This document shows, piece after piece, positions 59,778 through 64,000 of a stretch of 64,000 nt of DNA. A program made the position numbers and the translations under genes. Position 1 is the first letter of the stretch. Each line of letters begins with the position of its first letter. The notes below the pieces were generated by a model. The model was not told where the DNA came from, did not search any database, and saw only the letters and a program-made list of their open reading frames with translations. This DNA comes from Oscillospiraceae bacterium (lineage in GTDB: Bacteria; Bacillota; Clostridia; Oscillospirales; Oscillospiraceae), in the NCBI GenBank assembly GCA_017535865.1, contig JAFXTM010000001.1, positions 99,312-163,311 on the forward strand, given 5' to 3'.

Positions 59778-60266
59778 TCACTCGGAAACGCCGTCCTGCC
59801 GCTCCGCCTGCTTCTGCGCCGCCCAGGCGCGCAGCGCGGGAATGTTCATGGAGGCCAGCTCCTCGTCAGGCGGCAGCTCGTCCCAGGCAAAAAAGCGCAG
59901 CTCCTCCACCTCGCCGGGCTGCGGCCGCGGCGTGCCGGTCCAGGCCGTGCAGCGGTACACATGGTCGATGTTGGAGACCTCGTCCCCGTTCGGGTAAACG
60001 AAATGCATCTCCGGTCCGGAGAACACTCCGAAGAGTTCAAGGCTTTCCGCACGCAGGCCCGTCTCTTCAAAGAGCTCCCGCTTCGCTGCCTCCTCGACCA
60101 CCTCGTCGAGCTCCACAGCGCCGCCGTGATAGCCCCAGAGATGGCAGTCGGCGCGCCGCTGCAGCAGCAGCCGTCCCCGCTCATCCTCCAGCAGCACGCT
60201 CGCCCCGGCCTGCAGCAGCGGCCGGTGTCCCACGAAGCGGCGCATCTCCTTGATAAAATCGGACAT
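59778..60266 (-). CDS. Nudix hydrolase
   Basis: 162-aa pyrophosphohydrolase with a complete Nudix box GAVELDEVVEEAAKRELFEETGL (about residues 49-71, GX5EX7REUXEEXGU). It is preceded by ASVLLEDERGRLLLQRRA and followed by a typical beta domain with EVEELRFFAWDELP. It probably hydrolyses a nucleotide-linked pyrophosphate; the substrate is not predictable. Located downstream of the LRR gene on the same strand but separated by a terminator. Confidence 0.92.
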   Translation of the reverse strand: MSDFIKEMRRFVGHRPLLQAGASVLLEDERGRLLLQRRADCHLWGYHGGAVELDEVVEEAAKRELFEETGLRAESLELFGVFSGPEMHFVYPNGDEVSNIDHVYRCTAWTGTPRPQPGEVEELRFFAWDELPPDEELASMNIPALRAWAAQKQAERQDGVSE

Positions 60267-60282
60267 CGTCCTCTCCTTTCAA

Positions 60283-60313
60283 AACAGCCCCCACCGGCAG
60301 GGTGGGGGCTGTT
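60283..60313 (-). terminator. Terminator after the short LRR lipoprotein gene
   Basis: 13-bp stem AACAGCCCCCACC / GGTGGGGGCTGTT, then TTGAAAGG on the minus strand with a short U-run. Confidence 0.75.
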
Positions 60314-60316
60314 CGC

Positions 60317-61723
60317 TCAATACAGCGGATCGTTGTACGTATAGGCGTAGCTCCCGGGAGCCTGGTCGTAACCCATGACCTCGCGGAGCCGCTCATAGGA
60401 CGGCGCCAGCTTGTTCATCCCGATCTCGTCGTACCCGATGTAGCGCCAGCGGCCGCTCGTCGGGTCTTCGATCTCGGTGTCGACCTCGCAGTCCGGATGG
60501 AGCTCCTTGAAGCGTTCCACCTGCTCGCTCGGCACAGGCGAAAGCATCCCCAGATACAGGCGCTTGAGGTTCGGCAGTTCATAGAGCGGGGTGATGTCGT
60601 GCAGCGCGTAGCAGTAGCAGAGGTTCAGATCCTGCAGATTCTGCAGCTTCATCAGCGGGCGCAGATCGCTCAGTGAGGTCGTCTGCAGCTCGGCGTACCA
60701 CAGCTTGGGGCAATTCTCCAGCGGGGAAGCGTCGAACCAGTCGCCCATCGCGAGCACGACCATCTCCAGATCGGGCATATAAGCCACGAAGCTGATGTCC
60801 CGCATGTAGGAGTTGTGGCCCACGTCGAGGTACTTGACTTTGGTGCAGTACTTGAGCGACTTGGTGTTCTCCTCGTCGAGCTCGCCCCCGATCCCCGGGT
60901 TCGAGGCCAGGATCCTGGTCACGTTCGTACGGACCGAGTAGCCGGCGAAGCCGTGGCCGACCTCGCCGAACCAGATGCGCCAGACCACCTCGGTGTTCGG
61001 CAGCGCGTCGCGGATCTCCGCCATGTGCTCGTCGTCCACGCCGCAGCTGTCCATATCCAGATAGACGAGCTTCGGCATGCAGGACGTGACGGATTTGACC
61101 AGCGCGCCCTGATCGTCCATCTTGATATGCGTCAGGTTCATCTCCGTGCTCTCCAGCGTGAACTCCTGTCCGTAGAGCGTGAAGCGGTAGCGGATCTCGA
61201 TCTCCGGCCGCTCGGCGCGCAGTGCGGCGAGCGCATCCCAGGGGATACCGCTGTCCGCGGCGTCGCCGGAGCCGAACTCGATGCTCCTCAGCCTCGGCAT
61301 GCAGGCCGCCCAGTCCAGCCAGGTGCGCATGCTCGCCGGATTTGCCGTGCGCAGATCCAGGTGGATAACGTCGATGCTGCCGCCCTTTCCGTCCACGGAA
61401 AAGTCGTACAGGAACTCGACGTCGGGCCGCAGCGCGCAGAGCGTCCGGTACTGTTCGACTGTCAAGCTGTCCTCGGCGAGGGTGGCCTTTTTCAGCTCGG
61501 TGAGCTCCGGCAGGCTCGCGCAGAGCTCCTCAAAGCTCGTCTCGGAAAAGCTCATCTCCGCCTCGCCGCGATAGACCTCCGGGGTCGGTTCCGGCGTCGG
61601 CTCCGACGTCGAGTTCGATGCCGCGGGGAACATCGGCAGCGCGGGCAGACTGCAGCCGGCGAGCAGGCACAGGCAGAGCGCGAGGCACAGCAGAATGCTT
61701 ATTCTCTTTTCAGCAGGGGTCAT
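60317..61723 (-). CDS. Leucine-rich-repeat lipoprotein
   Basis: 468-aa exported protein: signal peptide ISILLCLALCLCLLAGC with lipobox LAGC, a Pro/Thr/Glu tether (about 40-52), then irregular leucine-rich repeats. Examples are VKYLDVGHNSYMRDISFVAYMPDLEMVVLAMGD, LWYAELQTTSLSDLRPLMKLQNLQDLNLCYCYALHDITPLYELPNLKRLYLG. It is paralogous to the gene upstream: both contain NLTHIKMDDQGA / NHIKMDDQGA, LDMDSCGV and VVWRIWFG. It ends in an acidic/aromatic YAYTYNDPLY tail matching YAFSWNDPKY of the paralogue. Likely surface binding protein; ligand unknown. Confidence 0.85.
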   Translation of the reverse strand: MTPAEKRISILLCLALCLCLLAGCSLPALPMFPAASNSTSEPTPEPTPEVYRGEAEMSFSETSFEELCASLPELTELKKATLAEDSLTVEQYRTLCALRPDVEFLYDFSVDGKGGSIDVIHLDLRTANPASMRTWLDWAACMPRLRSIEFGSGDAADSGIPWDALAALRAERPEIEIRYRFTLYGQEFTLESTEMNLTHIKMDDQGALVKSVTSCMPKLVYLDMDSCGVDDEHMAEIRDALPNTEVVWRIWFGEVGHGFAGYSVRTNVTRILASNPGIGGELDEENTKSLKYCTKVKYLDVGHNSYMRDISFVAYMPDLEMVVLAMGDWFDASPLENCPKLWYAELQTTSLSDLRPLMKLQNLQDLNLCYCYALHDITPLYELPNLKRLYLGMLSPVPSEQVERFKELHPDCEVDTEIEDPTSGRWRYIGYDEIGMNKLAPSYERLREVMGYDQAPGSYAYTYNDPLY

Positions 61724-61772
61724 GGGTTTGCCTCCCGTTCAAAGTCTGTGCGGCAAAACGCGCCGGAAAAGA

Positions 61773-63638
61773 TCAGTAGCTGCTCTCGTACAGCAGTTCT
61801 CCGGGAGGATCCTCCAGCACATCCGGAATGATGTTGTTCTCCGGGATCACATAGTCCTCGTCCAGGAAAGAGGTGTCGATCACGTGGGTGTTGACCGGCG
61901 CGACCGTGGGATCGTGCGCCTCGTACTTGGGATCGTTCCAGCTGAAAGCGTAGGCGGCTTCGGTAAGGTTATACTGGAAGGCCTTGTAGACGACCTTGTA
62001 CCAGCCGAGCGGGCGCGAAGAGGGGAAGTAGCCGGTCTGGCTGTAATAGTTCCAGTCGACCGTCAGATACTGCTGATAGCACTTCCAGTTGCCCAGCACG
62101 AAGCCCTCGTTGTTGACATTGCCGTTGGCGTCGGTCTCCAGGCCGGTCGGCACCGAGGTATTGACCTCGCAGTCGGGGTGCAGCGCGCGCATCTGCTCGA
62201 CCTGCTCCTTGGGGACCGGGTCGCCGATGCCGAGCCAGAGCCGCTTCAGGTTCAGGCCGTAGAGCGGCGTGATATCGCTCAGCTTCAAATTGGTGCCCAC
62301 GTTCAGATGCCGCAGCGTCGTGCACTCGGCCAGCGGGCTGAGGTCGGTGATCCTGCAGTTGCCGGCCTCAATGTACTTGATGTTGGGGCAGCTGGTGAAG
62401 GGGCTGAGGTCGCTGACGGAGGTAATGGAAATGACGGCGATCTCCAGATCCGGCATAAAGCGGATAAAGCCGATGTCCGACAGGTCGTCGTTGTGGCCGA
62501 GATCGAGATAGCGCACCTTGGTGCAGTACTTGAGCTGGTCGCCCACGTTGTTGTAGAGCACGCCGCCCTTGGAGGGCTTGGAGGCCAGGATCTTGGTCAC
62601 GTTGGTACGCACGGAGTAGTTGGAGCCGAACCAGATGCGCCACACCACATCCACATCCGGGTTCTCGTCGCGGATGACGGCCATGTTCTCATTGGACACG
62701 CCGCAGCTGTCCATATCGAGCACGCGGCAGTTCTTCATATAGGGCAGGACCCGGCGCACGGCCGCGCCCTGATCGTCCATCTTGATATGGTTCAGGTCGA
62801 GCATGTTGTCGGAGAGGTTCACGGCTTTGCCCCAGAGCGTGAACTCATAGTCCAGACTCGCGTCCGGGCAGGCGGCGTTCACCGCCGCGACCGTATCCCA
62901 GGTGATGGTCCCGCCCTCTTCTCCGAGATTGATCATAGTGAGGTTCGGCATGCCCGACAGAAGCGGCAGCACCATGGCCAGATCTTCCTCGGTCGCGCCG
63001 GTCAGATCCAGGCTGTCGGTCTCCGCATCAATGATCTGGCCGAGTACCTGGATGCTGTAACGCAGGTCCACTTCGGGCAGCTGCGCGCGCAGCGTCTCCA
63101 CGTCCGCCTGACTGAAGCCGTCGGCGCCGACGACGCCCAGCTCTACGCTCTCAAGCCCCGTCAGCATGGGCAGCCGGCTGATCGCCTCCGGCACGTCGGC
63201 CGCTTTCAGCCCGCTCAGATCCAGCGTCTTTTCCTTGTTGCTCACGAGCGCGCCATTCGGCATCTGCACCGTGTAAGTCACGTCGACCTGCGGGTTGGCG
63301 TCCGCCCAGGCGACGATCTCCTCCACATTGCCGCTGCCGCTGAAGTCCGCCCTGCGCAGCTTGCTGAAACTGTCCAGCAGCGCTGTCTCACCGGAGATGA
63401 GCTGGACCTTCAGCTCCTCGGAATCCACCGGAAAGCTCCCCGCTGTCAGCGTCACCCGCGGCGTGACGAAGGGCAGCGAGATCTTCGGCTTTTCCGCCGT
63501 CTCCGTCTGTGCGGTCCCATCTCCCGTTTCCGCCGGGTCGACCGCATGGGAAGGCTGAACAGGGGAGTAGGCGCAGAGAATCAGAAAGGCAAGAAAGGCA
63601 AGAGAGAGAATCAGTTTAATCACGCGCCGAGCGCTCAT
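61773..63638 (-). CDS. Leucine-rich-repeat surface protein, membrane-anchored
   Basis: 621-aa protein with an N-terminal hydrophobic segment (VIKLILSLAFLAFLILCAY) that may be a signal anchor or atypical lipobox, followed by a Thr/Glu-rich spacer and many leucine-rich repeats (about 95-480). Examples are TLDLSGLKAADVPEAISRLPMLTGLESVELG, RYLDLGHNDDLSDIGFIRFMPDLEIAVISITSVSDLSPF and CTTLRHLNVGTNLKLSDITPLYGLNLKRLWLG. The C-terminal aromatic domain contains NWKCYQQYLTVDWNYYSQTGYFPSSRPLGWYKVVYKAF. ATG at 63638 with GGAGG 9 nt ahead; first gene of a two-gene unit with its paralogue. Confidence 0.85.
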   Translation of the reverse strand: MSARRVIKLILSLAFLAFLILCAYSPVQPSHAVDPAETGDGTAQTETAEKPKISLPFVTPRVTLTAGSFPVDSEELKVQLISGETALLDSFSKLRRADFSGSGNVEEIVAWADANPQVDVTYTVQMPNGALVSNKEKTLDLSGLKAADVPEAISRLPMLTGLESVELGVVGADGFSQADVETLRAQLPEVDLRYSIQVLGQIIDAETDSLDLTGATEEDLAMVLPLLSGMPNLTMINLGEEGGTITWDTVAAVNAACPDASLDYEFTLWGKAVNLSDNMLDLNHIKMDDQGAAVRRVLPYMKNCRVLDMDSCGVSNENMAVIRDENPDVDVVWRIWFGSNYSVRTNVTKILASKPSKGGVLYNNVGDQLKYCTKVRYLDLGHNDDLSDIGFIRFMPDLEIAVISITSVSDLSPFTSCPNIKYIEAGNCRITDLSPLAECTTLRHLNVGTNLKLSDITPLYGLNLKRLWLGIGDPVPKEQVEQMRALHPDCEVNTSVPTGLETDANGNVNNEGFVLGNWKCYQQYLTVDWNYYSQTGYFPSSRPLGWYKVVYKAFQYNLTEAAYAFSWNDPKYEAHDPTVAPVNTHVIDTSFLDEDYVIPENNIIPDVLEDPPGELLYESSY

Positions 63639-63684
63639 GAGTATCCGCCTCCGTTTGTCACAGACTTACAAGAAAATATAATTT

Positions 63685-63713
63685 AGTATACCACCCCTGC
63701 GCGTGCTTTTCAA
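63685..63713 (-). promoter_or_regulatory. Promoter of the LRR gene pair
   Basis: Minus strand: -35 TTGAAA (63708-63713), 17-nt spacer, -10 TATACT (63685-63690). Confidence 0.75.
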
Positions 63714-63741
63714 GAATCCTGTTGCCGTTCGCACAAAAAAA

Positions 63742-63772
63742 GGGACTGCCGCAAAAGCCTTGCGGCAGTCCC
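63742..63772 (-). terminator. Terminator of the dehydratase-activator gene
   Basis: 13-bp stem GGGACTGCCGCAA / TTGCGGCAGTCCC followed by TTTTTTTG on the minus strand. Confidence 0.92.
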
Positions 63773-63795
63773 CTGAACGGGTGTCCGTATCTGTT

Positions 63796-64000
63796 TCAGT
63801 TCGCCTTGGCGAGGCCCTTCTGGCGGGCATACTCCGCGGCGCCCAGCGCGCCCATCAGCTGCGGGTCCGTCTTCAGGTTGATGACCTTCAGCTTCAGTAC
63901 GTGCTCGATGGCCTCCTTCAGACCGTCGTTCTTCGCGCAGCCGCCCGTCAGCGTGATGCTGTCAGTCGCCCCCGCCTTCTTCGCCATCACAAAGCACCGC
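63796..64000 (-). CDS. BadF/BcrAD ATPase, 2-hydroxyacyl-CoA dehydratase activator (C-terminal part)
   Basis: The last 67 codons of a gene that continues beyond the window. The segment SITLTGGCAKNDGLKEAIEHVLKLKVINLKTDPQLMGALGAAEYA matches the C-terminal nucleotide-binding end (TGGxAKNxG ... QLMGALGAAxxA) of the iron-sulfur ATPases that activate (R)-2-hydroxyacyl-CoA dehydratases in amino-acid-fermenting anaerobes. The dehydratase subunits, expected nearby, are outside the window. Confidence 0.88.
   Translation of the reverse strand, partial: RCFVMAKKAGATDSITLTGGCAKNDGLKEAIEHVLKLKVINLKTDPQLMGALGAAEYARQKGLAKAN

Overview
This 64 kb window is a chromosomal stretch of a GC-rich, anaerobic Firmicute, most likely an Oscillospirales (Ruminococcaceae/Oscillospiraceae-type) gut bacterium. 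The evidence is Gram-positive style lipoproteins, strong AGGAGG ribosome sites, a T-box leader, type III glutamine synthetase, a KimA-type potassium importer, an AdoCbl-independent 2-hydroxyacyl-CoA dehydratase activator, TRAP and Tat-dependent anaerobic respiration genes, and no oxygen respiration genes. This placement is inference; no 16S rRNA is present.

Layout. 1-11.4 kb (minus): a hexuronate operon dctP-dctQ-dctM, two tandem GH31 glycosidases, uxuA, uxuB and a truncated KDPG aldolase. It should import a uronate or uronate glycoside and degrade it through mannonate and KDG/KDPG. 11.7-16.4 kb: a YcxB-like protein, then a Crp/Fnr regulator divergent from nrfA-resB-ccsA (ammonifying nitrite reduction plus System II cytochrome c assembly). 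16.8-23.4 kb: a potassium operon, with a shortened KdpD-like kinase, KdpE, Kup and KimA. 23.6-31.6 kb: nitrogen assimilation (Amt-PII fusion, GlnN, GlmS, and AsnB under an Asn T-box). 31.8-40.2 kb: LysR, fumarase C, then nucleotide synthesis pyrG-guaA(frameshifted)-purA-purB.

40.2-46.2 kb is accessory. It holds two tandem 15-codon ORFs encoding an identical peptide, a beta-helix lipoprotein, and an array of three lower-GC genes (methyltransferase, AlkX-like DNA glycosylase, GyrI-like protein). Each of these genes sits in a repeated intergenic module carrying 30-bp direct repeats, a terminator hairpin and a promoter. 46.2-56.2 kb: an S41-like protein and three Tat-exported flavoprotein reductases. 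These are interrupted by a LysR regulator, an IS21-like remnant with duplicated hairpin elements, and tRNA-Glu, tRNA-Val and tRNA-Met. 56.4-64 kb: a repeat-bearing HtrA-like lipoprotein, an aminotransferase, a Nudix hydrolase, two leucine-rich-repeat surface proteins and the end of a 2-hydroxyacyl-CoA dehydratase activator.

How it fits together: carbon comes from uronates; electrons go to nitrite and to organic acceptors through exported flavoproteins; ammonium made by NrfA can be captured by Amt-PII/GlnN and spent by GlmS, AsnB, PyrG and GuaA. The most unusual items are the three-gene repeat-bounded array (possibly genotoxin protection), the duplicated micro-peptide unit, the guaA frameshift and the duplicated covarying hairpin elements at 52.9-53.5 kb.
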